This document shows, in pieces, positions 8,450 to 17,162 of a DNA stretch of 60,293 bases (within the stretch, counting starts at the first letter, position 1; each line of letters starts with the position of its first letter). Location of the stretch: positions 3,814 to 64,106 of the forward strand of contig JAHEIL010000007.1 in the NCBI GenBank assembly GCA_024639405.1, read 5' to 3'. The translations under genes were made by a program, and so were the position numbers. Below the pieces are notes generated by a model, which ran no database searches, was not told the DNA's origin, and saw nothing but the letters and a program-made list of their open reading frames with translations. The stretch is from Crocinitomicaceae bacterium. GTDB lineage: Bacteria > Bacteroidota > Bacteroidia > Flavobacteriales_D > Crocinitomicaceae.

Positions 8450-9232
8450 ATGATTAAAAATATACTTACAATTGCATTTTTTTCTGTTTTGACATTAACA
8501 TCTGTTAGTGCACAAACTAGTGGAATCGAAATTCGATTAGATGGAACAGGAAATGATTTAGCAGGAACAACACATTCAGTAGCATTAAATACAAATTCAC
8601 CTGAAATCGCAGGGAATACTCCTTTTGAAATTCATTTTGATGTAACAAATAACACTGGACAAGATCAACAGTTACGCATTACGCGTAAAAAAATAAATGT
8701 TCCAACAACTTGGGTAGATCAATTGTGTTGGCCTCCATCATGTTTCCCAACAGGTTCAGGTATTTCTTACATTACGCCAAATACTGCTGGAAATCCAGCG
8801 CCAATAATCGTTAACGGTTCTCAATTAACAACAAATGGTGAGACAGCTGAATTAAAACCACGTATTACTATTGATCAAAGTACTGCAACATCAGCATTAT
8901 ATAGATTTTACGTAACAACAACAAATGGAACTTTTTTAGATTCAATCGATTTAAGTATCAATTTTACATTAGGAATTCAATCGATCAAACAAACACCAGT
9001 AATTACTTTAGCTCCTAACCCAGCTACAGAAAACATTACTGTTTCAACAGGTGTTATTGATAATGCAACTGTTCAAATAATGGATGTTTTGGGTAATGTT
9101 GTATATAGAGATGTTATCACAAATGGTTCTAAATTAATTGATGTTTCTGATTTTAAAAATGGTGTTTATTTCGTAGTTATTGATCCAGTTGGAATGAAAC
9201 CAACGAATAGAAAATTAATTATTAAGCACTAA
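8450..9232 (+). CDS. secreted T9SS cargo protein (type A sorting domain)
   Basis: A 260-aa exported protein. The ATG at 8450 begins a good signal peptide (MIKNILTIAFFSVLTLTSVSA), and the 24 in-frame codons upstream overlap the promoter. The middle region (about residues 25-175) is a single beta-rich domain with one Cys pair (QLCWPPSCFPTG); I do not recognise it. The last 75 residues are a T9SS type A C-terminal domain: LAPNPATENITV, VQIMDVLGNVVYRD, FKNGVYFVVID, with a basic end KLIIKH. It is therefore exported by the signal pathway, crosses the outer membrane through T9SS and is probably attached to the surface. It is monocistronic, with a hairpin terminator downstream. Confidence 0.85.
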   Translation: MIKNILTIAFFSVLTLTSVSAQTSGIEIRLDGTGNDLAGTTHSVALNTNSPEIAGNTPFEIHFDVTNNTGQDQQLRITRKKINVPTTWVDQLCWPPSCFPTGSGISYITPNTAGNPAPIIVNGSQLTTNGETAELKPRITIDQSTATSALYRFYVTTTNGTFLDSIDLSINFTLGIQSIKQTPVITLAPNPATENITVSTGVIDNATVQIMDVLGNVVYRDVITNGSKLIDVSDFKNGVYFVVIDPVGMKPTNRKLIIKH

Positions 9233-9252
9233 TAGTTATACCCTAAAATATA

Positions 9253-9275
9253 AACCGCTTTTAAGCGGTTTTTTT
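9253..9275 (+). terminator. rho-independent terminator of T9SS cargo gene
   Basis: AACCGCTT and AAGCGGTT arms separated by TT, followed directly by a T run, 20 bp after the stop codon. Confidence 0.8.
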
Positions 9276-9291
9276 ATGTAATAAATTTAAG

Positions 9292-10092
9292 TTGATCACT
9301 CGAAAAGAATATATCATTGCATTGGAAGCTGCAATTGCTGCTTCAAAAGAGATAATGCGCTTTTATGCTGATGGATTTGAGACAGAAATTAAACAGGATG
9401 GTTCACCAGTTACTCAAGCTGATTTAGCCGCTTCAGAAGTGATAGATTCTTACTTATTGCGCACAAACATTCCAATTACAGGTGAAGAAACGCACAAAAA
9501 AGAATACCAAATACGACAACATTGGGACGAATGTTGGTGTGTTGATCCTTTAGATGGCACGAAAGAATTTGTCAAAAAAAATGGCGAATTTGCTGTAAAC
9601 ATTGCATTAATAAAAAATAAGCAACCAATTTTTGGAGTTATTGCAACCCCGGTGCAACAACATGTTATCTTTGGAGGAAAAGATTGTGGTGTATTCTTTT
9701 CAAGCTTTGAAACCATTGATCAACCTGAAAATTGGCTTAAACTTCAGCAACCATTAATACTTCAACAACCATTTGTAATTACTTGTTCAAGAAGTCACCA
9801 TTCAGCACCTGTTTTGCAGTTAATTAATGATTTAAAAGATAAATTTGGTACAATTGAATACCTCAAAAAAGGTTCATCTTTGAAATTTATTGATTTAGCA
9901 TTTGGTCATGCTTCATTTTACCCACGATTTGCCCCCACAATGGAATGGGATATTGCAGCAGGACAGGCTATTTTAGAAGCTTTGGGCGGTTGTGTTGTAC
10001 ATGCAATTACTGGGGAGCCATTAATTTATAACAAAGAAAATTTAACTAATCCCTATTTTATTGCTAAAATTGCACCGTTAATGGATTTGTAA
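9292..10092 (+). CDS. cysQ: 3'(2'),5'-bisphosphate nucleotidase CysQ
   Basis: CysQ hydrolyses adenosine 3',5'-bisphosphate (pAp) to AMP, clearing the by-product of sulfate assimilation and sulfonation. It belongs to the inositol-phosphatase superfamily, and the metal-binding motifs are visible: the first Glu in ITGEETHK, DPLDGTKEF, and MEWDIAAGQAIL near the C terminus. At 266 aa the length is normal. The start appears to be TTG at 9292 (ITRKEYIIALEAAIAASKEI); the next Met, about 21 residues on, would remove part of the conserved first helix. It is followed directly by two barrel genes: the first begins right at its stop codon and the second overlaps that one by one base, so the three are probably co-transcribed. 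Confidence 0.93.
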   Translation: MITRKEYIIALEAAIAASKEIMRFYADGFETEIKQDGSPVTQADLAASEVIDSYLLRTNIPITGEETHKKEYQIRQHWDECWCVDPLDGTKEFVKKNGEFAVNIALIKNKQPIFGVIATPVQQHVIFGGKDCGVFFSSFETIDQPENWLKLQQPLILQQPFVITCSRSHHSAPVLQLINDLKDKFGTIEYLKKGSSLKFIDLAFGHASFYPRFAPTMEWDIAAGQAILEALGGCVVHAITGEPLIYNKENLTNPYFIAKIAPLMDL

Positions 10093-11631
10093 ATGTTTAA
10101 GAAACCACTCATTCTACTTTTAATTTTCTTGTTTCCTTCGTTTTTGTTTTCTCAACAAATACCGTTGTCTTTAAATTTATTTTTTAAAGATAAATTGTTT
10201 GATAATTCAATTAAAACTTCATTTGAAGTAAGTTCATTTCTTCCTGTTAACTCATTAGTAATTAGTATGGAAGACACTGTTCATTTTAAAAATTATAGCA
10301 AAAGGAAATTGTTACAAGAACATTTGTTTGAATTAAAAGATTCAAATTATCAGTTGTTTTTATCTCCCATTTTTAATTTTTCAATCGGGAAAGATCAAAC
10401 AAATTTGGTTGATCAACCCTTATTTAGGAACACACGAGGATATTACCTTGCAGGAAATTTGTTAAATAAACTATCTTTTGTTACCACTTTTTATGAAAAT
10501 CAGGCACGTTATTCGTTGTATGAAACAGCGTATTTTTTAGAACACGGTGAATTATATTCAACTGAATCAGGAATTTATCAAAGTCAAAATGCTGTAATTC
10601 CTGGCGCTGCTCGAACAAAGCCATTTAAAGAAAATGGCTTTGATTTTAGTTATGCTACAGGTCAAATTATATACCAACCATTTAAAAATCTAACAATCTC
10701 AGCAGGTAATGCGCCTCAATTTATTGGAGTAGGGTATCGTTCACTTTTATTATCAGACAATAGTTTGCCTGCACCACATGTACGATTAAAATGTACGATT
10801 AAATCAAAATGGGAATTGAATTACATGCGAATGCGTTTAATGAATTTAGTTCGTAAACCTGTTTCATCATCTGTGGAAGCTTACTATGAACCAAAAGCGT
10901 TTTCCGTCAATTATTACACTTATAATTTTTCACCTAGCTTTTCACTTAGTTTTTTTGAAGGGTTGGTCTGGTCAATGGGCGACTCAATTCAAACTAAAGG
11001 AGTTCATCCACTTTTTTACAGTCCTATTCCATTCCTTGCTGAATTGACTATGAATCAACAAGATTTGAACAGTATTATTGGATTGAATGTTTCCTATTCA
11101 GGAATAAAAGCGCAACAATTTTATGGTCAAATAGCTTCTGGAAACCTTAAAAATGCTTTCGCTTTACAATTAGGTTGGCGATCGTATTCATGCTTTGGAT
11201 TAAAAAATAGCATGTTGCAATTCGAATACAATCAAGCTACAGAAAAAATGTATCAATCGGTAAATTCTAGGTTGAGTTACAGTAATGGGAATTTACCTCT
11301 TGCACATACAATGGGAACTGCTTTTCAAGAACTCATTTTTCGATTTAATATTGATTTTAAAAGGTTTTATTTTGATTTAAAAACAACATACTATCACTTG
11401 AATAATTACACGTCAATTAGTCTATTGCCAATTTTAAAGTCAAAACCACTTATTTCTACCAATTTACTGTTTCAAGTAGTTGAATTGGGATATCGATTTA
11501 ATAAAAAAACAAATTTCTCAGCATTCATAGCTTGGAATTACAGGAGTGATCAATCAAATCTTCTCCTTCCAACAAATCAATTTTTTCTTGGTTTAAAGAC
11601 ATCTTTGGATAATCAATATACTGATTTTTAA
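10093..11631 (+). CDS. RemB/Wzi-like outer-membrane beta-barrel protein (first of a tandem pair)
   Basis: A 512-aa exported protein with a clear signal peptide (LLLIFLFPSFLFSQ) and amphipathic beta strands throughout. It shares a motif set with the next gene: APQFIGVGYRSLLLSD, then LPLAHTMGTAFQELIFRF near the C terminus. This pattern resembles Bacteroidota proteins annotated as capsule-assembly (Wzi-like) or gliding-motility RemB proteins, as far as I can judge from memory. Its start codon abuts the cysQ stop codon and its last base overlaps the next start, so translation is probably coupled. The function is not established; surface polysaccharide handling is an inference. Confidence 0.6.
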   Translation: MFKKPLILLLIFLFPSFLFSQQIPLSLNLFFKDKLFDNSIKTSFEVSSFLPVNSLVISMEDTVHFKNYSKRKLLQEHLFELKDSNYQLFLSPIFNFSIGKDQTNLVDQPLFRNTRGYYLAGNLLNKLSFVTTFYENQARYSLYETAYFLEHGELYSTESGIYQSQNAVIPGAARTKPFKENGFDFSYATGQIIYQPFKNLTISAGNAPQFIGVGYRSLLLSDNSLPAPHVRLKCTIKSKWELNYMRMRLMNLVRKPVSSSVEAYYEPKAFSVNYYTYNFSPSFSLSFFEGLVWSMGDSIQTKGVHPLFYSPIPFLAELTMNQQDLNSIIGLNVSYSGIKAQQFYGQIASGNLKNAFALQLGWRSYSCFGLKNSMLQFEYNQATEKMYQSVNSRLSYSNGNLPLAHTMGTAFQELIFRFNIDFKRFYFDLKTTYYHLNNYTSISLLPILKSKPLISTNLLFQVVELGYRFNKKTNFSAFIAWNYRSDQSNLLLPTNQFFLGLKTSLDNQYTDF

Positions 11632-13040
11632 TGCGTAGAATAGTTTTCATATTGTTGTTTTGTTATTCAAAATTAGTTGGGCAAGCTCAAATTGAATCCA
11701 TTTTTGAGTCATTGCCTAATGATTCAATAGAATCAATGTCGATTTCTGTTCATTCGAGTATATTACCACGATTAAAAACGATTAAAAAAGAATCATCCAT
11801 AGCGCTTGCAGGTATTATAGATGTAACCAATAAATTAGATGGATCTTATTACAATAGAATGGGCGCAGGATTTTTAGTCAACGGTTTTTTGGCAAAAAAG
11901 TGGCATTTAAAAATTGGAACAATTTTTTCAACTGCTAATTCAGAAGGACAATTGCATCCAACTTCAATGTTTGAATCAACAATTAAAGATAAACCAGTTT
12001 TTTCAGATTTTAGAGGAAGAGTTTCATATACACCACATTCAATGTTCAATTTTCAGGTTGGTATTGATCATAATTTTATCGGTGAAGGTTGTCGATCCTT
12101 ATTTTTAAGTGATTATGGAAAACCATATCCATTTGGTCAACTTCGCGTTAAATTTTGGCGTTTAGAATACCTTGTTTTATACCAGTTTTTTCGAGAAAAA
12201 ACAATCAATAATGAATGGTTTCAAAAAAATGCTGCAACACATTATTTAAGTTTGAATCCAACGAAGTGGTTAAATATTGGCTTATTTGAAACGGTTTTGT
12301 TTCAACCCAAAGACACTTTGTTAAATAGAGGATATGAGTTAGAGTATTTGAATCCAGTTATTTTTTATCGTCCGCAAGAATATGCCTTGGGCTCCTCCGA
12401 CAATGTAATTATGGGGCTTGGTTTTTCAGTCAAGAGGAAAAAACAACAGCTTTATGGACAAATTGTAATGGATGAATTTATAATGAAGGAATTCACTTCA
12501 AATCGCGGTTGGTGGGGCAATAAATACGGATTACAAGCAGGTTTGAAAGGAAGATTTTCTATAGGTAAATGGAATTATTTTTACAGAACAGAAATAAATA
12601 TAGTTCGACCTTATACTTACGCACATAGAGGTTCCGGACAAAATTATGGGAACCAAGGTTTAGCATTAGCTCATCCTTATGGAGCCAATTTCAAAGAACT
12701 TTTAGCAGAATTTAAGTTTCAAAAAAACAACATACTCATTAAAGCATTTGTTAATTATGCGGAAAGAGGTATAGACTCATCAGCCTCGATTAGTTATGGT
12801 TCAAATATTTATGCATCCTATTTAAATCGTCCTTTTGATTATGGAAATAAGATAGGACAAGGTTTACACTTAGAACAACTTAAAAGTATTTTTACAGTTG
12901 CATATCAAATCCATAAAGAAACGAATTTACAGCTTTTCATCGAAGATCATTTATCCTACATATTTAATCCTACTTTGGTGCAGCATGCATTCATTTTTGG
13001 AATTCGAAGTCAACTATGGAATGATTATCGAAATTATTAA
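11631..13040 (+). CDS. RemB/Wzi-like outer-membrane beta-barrel protein (second of a tandem pair)
   Basis: A 469-aa exported barrel with a signal peptide (ILLFCYSKLVGQAQ) and a paralogue of the preceding protein. It shares IDHNFIGEGCRSLFLSD and LALAHPYGANFKELLAEF, and both end with a similar strand and a short polar tail. The HPYGANFKE form is closer to what I recall of RemB/Wzi-like families than the first copy's HTMGTAFQE. The start overlaps the previous stop by one base (TAATG). The pair probably arose by duplication and then diverged considerably. A hairpin follows at 13040-13063. The barrel fold is well supported, the specific role is not. Confidence 0.6.
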   Translation: MRRIVFILLFCYSKLVGQAQIESIFESLPNDSIESMSISVHSSILPRLKTIKKESSIALAGIIDVTNKLDGSYYNRMGAGFLVNGFLAKKWHLKIGTIFSTANSEGQLHPTSMFESTIKDKPVFSDFRGRVSYTPHSMFNFQVGIDHNFIGEGCRSLFLSDYGKPYPFGQLRVKFWRLEYLVLYQFFREKTINNEWFQKNAATHYLSLNPTKWLNIGLFETVLFQPKDTLLNRGYELEYLNPVIFYRPQEYALGSSDNVIMGLGFSVKRKKQQLYGQIVMDEFIMKEFTSNRGWWGNKYGLQAGLKGRFSIGKWNYFYRTEINIVRPYTYAHRGSGQNYGNQGLALAHPYGANFKELLAEFKFQKNNILIKAFVNYAERGIDSSASISYGSNIYASYLNRPFDYGNKIGQGLHLEQLKSIFTVAYQIHKETNLQLFIEDHLSYIFNPTLVQHAFIFGIRSQLWNDYRNY

Positions 13041-13063
13041 AAGAGCGGGATAACCCGCTCTTT
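13040..13063. terminator. bidirectional hairpin between the RemB-like pair and the ssb cluster
   Basis: A 10-bp perfect stem AAAGAGCGGG / CCCGCTCTTT with the 4-nt loop ATAA between convergent genes. The T tract is short on the plus side. Confidence 0.75.
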
Positions 13064-13082
13064 AACTGCACACCGTGATCAA

Positions 13083-13409
13083 TTAGAGACCAATAATATT
13101 CCTTAATTCTACTTCAGTAACGTTTTGTTTTTTACCGGATTGTGTTAGATAAGTTCGAGTTACTAAGCGTCCATGAATAGCAACTTTTTTCCCTTTTTCT
13201 GCATACATTTCAATGAATTGAGCCATGTTGCCCCAAGCAAATATTTTATGCCATTCAGTATTAATTTTCATCTTGCCATTGTTCGCTCGAAATTCTTTGT
13301 CGCTAGCCAAACTGAATCGTGCAACTTTATTGCCATTTTCAAAAGTTGTTACTTTAGTAGATGATCCGATATTTCCGATTAATGTTACGTGGTTTCTTAA
13401 TGATAACAT
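13083..13409 (-). CDS. single-stranded DNA-binding protein paralogue 3 (tail-less)
   Basis: A 108-aa SSB-type OB-fold protein and the third gene of a tandem trio. Visible SSB signatures are LRNHVTLIGNIGSS, GNKVARFSLASDKEF, NTEWHKIFAWGNMAQF and GKKVAIHGRLVTRTY. It stops right after the OB fold (ELRNIIGL), with no flexible linker and no acidic DDDIPF-type tail, so it lacks the hook that recruits partner proteins in the housekeeping SSB. The start codon is 19 bp after the stop of paralogue 2. It binds ssDNA by family inference; the specific task is unknown. Confidence 0.85.
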   Translation of the reverse strand: MLSLRNHVTLIGNIGSSTKVTTFENGNKVARFSLASDKEFRANNGKMKINTEWHKIFAWGNMAQFIEMYAEKGKKVAIHGRLVTRTYLTQSGKKQNVTEVELRNIIGL

Positions 13410-13428
13410 AGTTGATAGTATTTAAAGA

Positions 13429-13740
13429 TTATAATATGATTAAATCGTTGATTTCAATTTCCGAAACAAATTTTTTAATGCCAGCTTGCTGATAGAATTT
13501 ATTGTTAATTCTTCCTTCAATAGCTAAACTCATACCTTCGGTGCAATATTCTTGAAGAATTGCTACCCATTTTCCCCAAGCTGTTAAACGATGCCATTGA
13601 CTTTTCGTTTTAGATTTCCCATCTGCATCCAAGTACATTTCTTTTGTAGTTAATGTAAATTGGGCGATTTTTCTTCCGTTTTCAACTTCTACAATTTTTG
13701 GAGTTGAACTTACTTTTCCAATTAAGTTTACATGATTCAT
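13429..13740 (-). CDS. single-stranded DNA-binding protein paralogue 2 (tail-less)
   Basis: A 103-aa OB-fold SSB protein: MNHVNLIGKVSSTPKIVEVE, GRKIAQFTLTTKEMY, SQWHRLTAWGKWVAIL and GMSLAIEGRINNKFY. It is the most divergent of the three and, like the others, ends with the fold (IEINDLIIL) with no acidic tail. It lies in the middle of the cluster with 24 and 19 bp gaps on either side, consistent with one mRNA. Identity to its neighbours looks roughly one-third by eye, so the duplication is old rather than recent. Confidence 0.85.
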   Translation of the reverse strand: MNHVNLIGKVSSTPKIVEVENGRKIAQFTLTTKEMYLDADGKSKTKSQWHRLTAWGKWVAILQEYCTEGMSLAIEGRINNKFYQQAGIKKFVSEIEINDLIIL

Positions 13741-13764
13741 ACGTTCTGTATTATAGATGAATAA

Positions 13765-14115
13765 TTACTTTTCAGCGATGTCTTGTTTTGGCATAATGAT
13801 TAAAAAAGCATTGGCTTCAATAATTGTTGAGAATTTTTTATCGCCAGTTTTTGATTCGTACGATTGATGAACCAATTTCCCTTCCAATAATATTTCCATT
13901 CCTTTTTCCAAAGTTTTTGCTCGCTCAGCTTGAGGTCCCCAAGCATTGATGGTGTGCCACTGTGTATTGTCCTGCCACTTACCCGCTTTGTCTTTATATC
14001 GCTCATTCGTTGCCAATGTGAAGCGAGCCAATGTACTACCTTTTTCAAATGTTGTTACTTCTGGTGCGGCACCTAAACGTCCGATCAAACTAACTTTGTT
14101 TCTTAATGTGTTCAT
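13765..14115 (-). CDS. single-stranded DNA-binding protein paralogue 1 (tail-less)
   Basis: A 116-aa SSB-type protein and the first of the trio: NKVSLIGRLGAAPEVTTFE, STLARFTLATNERYKDKAGK, NTQWHTINAWGPQAERA, GMEILLEGKLVHQSYESKTG. The short C-terminal extension IIMPKQDIAEK is not the acidic DDDIPF type. It is the closest of the three to a standard bacterial SSB and might be the parent copy. The upstream region, 257 bp shared with the divergent sensor kinase, is very AT-rich and contains three CGGTTA hexamers. Confidence 0.87.
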   Translation of the reverse strand: MNTLRNKVSLIGRLGAAPEVTTFEKGSTLARFTLATNERYKDKAGKWQDNTQWHTINAWGPQAERAKTLEKGMEILLEGKLVHQSYESKTGDKKFSTIIEANAFLIIMPKQDIAEK

Positions 14116-14339
14116 ACTGTAAATAATTTAAAAGTTTGAAAAAATGTTATTATCGTAATTCAAATTATAGTTATTGAATTCGACAGTGCAAAGTTGAGAC
14201 AGGATTAAAATTTTATTCGGTTATTAACTATTTGCATTCGATTGTTATTCGTTTGTAAACGGTTATGTTCATTTAGACGGTTAATTCTAATGCGTTTTAT
14301 GTATTTTATTTTTTTATAAATTTTGATCATTATTTTAAG

Positions 14340-14347
14340 TATATTTG
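14340..14347 (+). promoter_or_regulatory. putative -7 element of the sensor kinase promoter
   Basis: TATATTTG matches TAnnTTTG exactly, 25 bp before the kinase ATG. The nearest TTG upstream (14323-14325) leaves only 14 bp, shorter than usual. Confidence 0.4.
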
Positions 14348-14372
14348 AATAGTAAACCACAATACGTTTAAG

Positions 14373-15581
14373 ATGAATCTTTTCAAAGCACCAAGTCATA
14401 CATATACAGAATTTCTAGACATTTCAAAATATAAAACTACCTGGGTAGTGAATATTTATATGTCTTTGTACTTATTAGTTATCGATTTATATTATTTATT
14501 TTTTGATTTTTTAAGTTTTAAAATATATGCTTTTGGCTTTGCTATTTCACTTCTTGGTTTATTGGTGCTTTACATTACACGAAATTATATTAAAACCACT
14601 TTTGTATTAGTAATTACAGTTTTTGCCTTAGTATTCTTTTCTATCTTTTTTTTTGATTTAAAAAGTGATGTTTTAGAAGTAGAATGGTTAATGGTTTTAC
14701 TTGTTTTTACTTTTTTTAAGCTTGGCGAAATAATTGGGATTACATTATTGGTATTAGAAATTTCTCTTTTTTCATTGTATGTTTTTATGTTTTATAGAGG
14801 AGATGTTGATATTACAAATTATTCGACTGTACAATTTATAGGGTTTTTGATTGAGTTTTCTTTTCCACTGTTTATTTTAGTTTATTATGTTTATTTATCT
14901 GTAAAATCAAATAAAATTTCTGAAAAAAAATTGCGTTCAACTCATGCTGTTTTACAAGAACAGTTTTTAAAAATAAAAGAACAGCATGAAGAAAAAACTG
15001 TCTTGTTAAAAGAAATTCACCATCGCGTAAAAAACAATTTGCAAGTCATCACAAGTTTACTTCGTTTACAATCTTCAGATTTAAATCAAAACGATGTGAA
15101 AATTCATTTTGATGATGCCATAAATCGCATAATGACCCTTTCTTTAATACACCAAAAGATGTATCAGAAAGATAATTTATCTTTAATTGACACACAAGAT
15201 TACTTCAATACGTTAATTGCTGATTTGATTACTTCATTAAGTGTGAATATCCCAGTTCAATTAAAAATTAATTCAGAAATAGACTACATTGGCACAAAAT
15301 CATTTGTTCCTTTAGCTTTAATAATATCTGAATTAGTATCTAATTCTTTAAAGCATGCATTTAAAAATGATGGTTATATAGCAATTGATTTTGTGAAACA
15401 AAATCACCTGGTTAATGTAAGGTATTTTGACAATGGCAATTGGAAGGATGAGCAAGAGAAAAGTAGTTTTGGTATACAATTGGTACAAACCCTATGTCAA
15501 CAATTAGGAGGAACCTATAAACGCGAGATATTATCCAAAGGAACAACGTATCATTTATTAGAATTAGACGTTAATGATTAA
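14373..15581 (+). CDS. membrane sensor histidine kinase (HisKA_2 family)
   Basis: A 402-aa membrane histidine kinase. Residues 20-180 hold about six hydrophobic segments with no large extracellular loop, so it may sense a signal in the membrane. A short coiled linker (about 185-210) leads to the HisKA_2 dimerisation and phosphoacceptor box LLKEIHHRVKNNLQVITSLL (first His H216), then the ATPase domain with the N box LALIISELVSNSLKHAF and a G-box region SSFGIQLVQTLCQQLGG. No response regulator gene is adjacent, so its partner is elsewhere; in Flavobacteriia such kinases often pair with LytTR-type regulators. The 3' end overlaps the convergent hydrolase gene by 11 bp. Confidence 0.9.
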   Translation: MNLFKAPSHTYTEFLDISKYKTTWVVNIYMSLYLLVIDLYYLFFDFLSFKIYAFGFAISLLGLLVLYITRNYIKTTFVLVITVFALVFFSIFFFDLKSDVLEVEWLMVLLVFTFFKLGEIIGITLLVLEISLFSLYVFMFYRGDVDITNYSTVQFIGFLIEFSFPLFILVYYVYLSVKSNKISEKKLRSTHAVLQEQFLKIKEQHEEKTVLLKEIHHRVKNNLQVITSLLRLQSSDLNQNDVKIHFDDAINRIMTLSLIHQKMYQKDNLSLIDTQDYFNTLIADLITSLSVNIPVQLKINSEIDYIGTKSFVPLALIISELVSNSLKHAFKNDGYIAIDFVKQNHLVNVRYFDNGNWKDEQEKSSFGIQLVQTLCQQLGGTYKREILSKGTTYHLLELDVND

Positions 15582-16479
15582 AGAAATCAACAATTGCTTT
15601 AGAAAATAATTTTGGTTGATCTAATTGAGCTGCATGGCCACATTTTTGAATTGAATAAAAATCTGCATGGATCGAAGCTGCAAATTTTTCACCTTCTTTC
15701 AACGAAAATAAAGCGTCATTTTCACCCCAAATCACCAATGATTTTATTGGCCATAACGTACTGTTTTTAGCGACAGAAATTTCTTCTTTTTGCAAACTCT
15801 TCATTAATGCTATTAATGCTAAATGATGTTGATTAAAATAAGTGTCATAGAGTTGTTTCTCTAAAAAACTAGGTAAATTATGTTTTTTATAGGCGGCCAA
15901 GTCATATAATCGTTGGAGGTATTTGGCTTCCTTAAATATAAATAGATCTGCTACATTTTCAACGTTATATTTTTTTGCCACACCTGTTAATTCTTCTTTG
16001 TTAAATGTGTTTCCAGGTGAATTTGCAATACAAAGTTGACGTATAAATGTCGGATTGTTCAATGCTAAGTTGAGCGCTAAAAATCCGCCATAACTTTGAC
16101 CAATCACAGAAAATGTGTCGATTTTTAAATGGTTTAATAATTGTTTTAATGCAATGGTTTGATTATTTAAATTAGGCTCTAATGTAGCTTTGCTTTTTCC
16201 AAACCACAATAAATCTGGTGCAATTACAGTATGGTTCTTAGCTAAAGCTAAGAGTTCATTTTTCCAAGTTAATTGAGCATTACCAGCAAAACCATGTAAC
16301 AAAACAATTACTGGACCTTCACCACCTTTCCAATAATTTACTTGAAAATCAGGTGTTGAATAATCGAAATTTTTAATGGAATTCCGAGTTAATTTTCGAG
16401 TAGAAAAATTTGAATTTATTTTCACAACATTGCATGCTGATAAGAAAATTAAAAGAAATAGGAAGCGAACCTTAAACAT
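15571..16479 (-). CDS. alpha/beta-hydrolase lipoprotein
   Basis: A 302-aa envelope lipoprotein (lipobox LSACN) with a canonical alpha/beta-hydrolase fold. VILLHGFAGNAQLTW provides the oxyanion-hole region, GQSYGG the nucleophile elbow (S129), WGENDALF the acid region, and CGHAAQLDQP the catalytic His. The family includes esterases, haloalkane dehalogenase-like enzymes and C-C bond hydrolases; the sequence does not fix the substrate. It is convergent with the kinase gene (11 bp overlap) and divergent from ribE, so it is a single-gene unit. Confidence 0.85.
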   Translation of the reverse strand: MFKVRFLFLLIFLSACNVVKINSNFSTRKLTRNSIKNFDYSTPDFQVNYWKGGEGPVIVLLHGFAGNAQLTWKNELLALAKNHTVIAPDLLWFGKSKATLEPNLNNQTIALKQLLNHLKIDTFSVIGQSYGGFLALNLALNNPTFIRQLCIANSPGNTFNKEELTGVAKKYNVENVADLFIFKEAKYLQRLYDLAAYKKHNLPSFLEKQLYDTYFNQHHLALIALMKSLQKEEISVAKNSTLWPIKSLVIWGENDALFSLKEGEKFAASIHADFYSIQKCGHAAQLDQPKLFSKAIVDFFNH

Positions 16480-16546
16480 ATCAAATCAAATAGTTGTTTA
16501 AGTTAAATATAATAACGAATTATTCAAAGTTTTAATTACTTAGCTT

Positions 16547-16554
16547 TATCTTTG
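16547..16554 (+). promoter_or_regulatory. putative -7 element of ribE promoter
   Basis: TATCTTTG is an exact TAnnTTTG match 16 bp before the ribE ATG; no TTG is evident at -33. Confidence 0.45.
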
Positions 16555-16570
16555 ACAAAAAATCAAAAAT

Positions 16571-17161
16571 ATGTTTACAGGAATTGTAGAACAAATAGGG
16601 ACCATCGTTTCAATTGAAAAGGAACTTGAAAACGTTCATTTTACAGTAGAATCAACCATTACAGATGAATTAAAAATTGATCAAAGTGTTGCCCATAATG
16701 GATGTTGCTTAACGGTTGTTTCAATTACTGCGAATCATTATGTCGTAACGGCTATTGCAGAAACAATTCATAAAACAAATTTAGGTCATTGGAACGTAGG
16801 CGATAAAATCAATTTAGAACGATGTATGCAGATGAATGGTCGATTGGATGGACACATCGTACAAGGACATGTCGATACAACAGCGCAATGCATCAATATT
16901 GAAGATCAAAATGGGTCGTGGAAATACACGTTTCGTTATGCAAAACATCCTGAACATATTACAGTAGAAAAAGGATCTATTACCATTAATGGAACGAGTT
17001 TAACAGTTGTTGATTCATTGGCAACTGAATTTTCTGTTTGTATTATTCCTTTTACGTATGAATTTACAAATTTCCACACGTTAAAAGTGGGTGATGCTGT
17101 TAACTTAGAATTCGATATAATAGGAAAGTACGTTGCTAAATTACTGAATAATCAACGTTAA
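16571..17161 (+). CDS. ribE: riboflavin synthase alpha subunit
   Basis: Riboflavin synthase performs dismutation of two 6,7-dimethyl-8-ribityllumazine molecules to riboflavin. The 196-aa protein has the two tandem lumazine-binding barrels typical of the enzyme: MFTGIVEQIGTIVSIE with the internal NGCCLTVV in the first, and GHIVQGHVDTTAQC followed by ITINGTSLTVVD in the second. Its length and both barrels are complete. It is not clustered with other rib genes. The next gene is convergent and its stop codon lies one base away. Confidence 0.97.
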   Translation: MFTGIVEQIGTIVSIEKELENVHFTVESTITDELKIDQSVAHNGCCLTVVSITANHYVVTAIAETIHKTNLGHWNVGDKINLERCMQMNGRLDGHIVQGHVDTTAQCINIEDQNGSWKYTFRYAKHPEHITVEKGSITINGTSLTVVDSLATEFSVCIIPFTYEFTNFHTLKVGDAVNLEFDIIGKYVAKLLNNQR

Positions 17162-17162
17162 A

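Noticed and set aside
14205-14399. 64-aa minus-strand frame overlapping the kinase start
   Set aside because: Translation is Asn/Arg/Ile low complexity from the AT-rich intergenic repeats, and it overlaps the kinase promoter.
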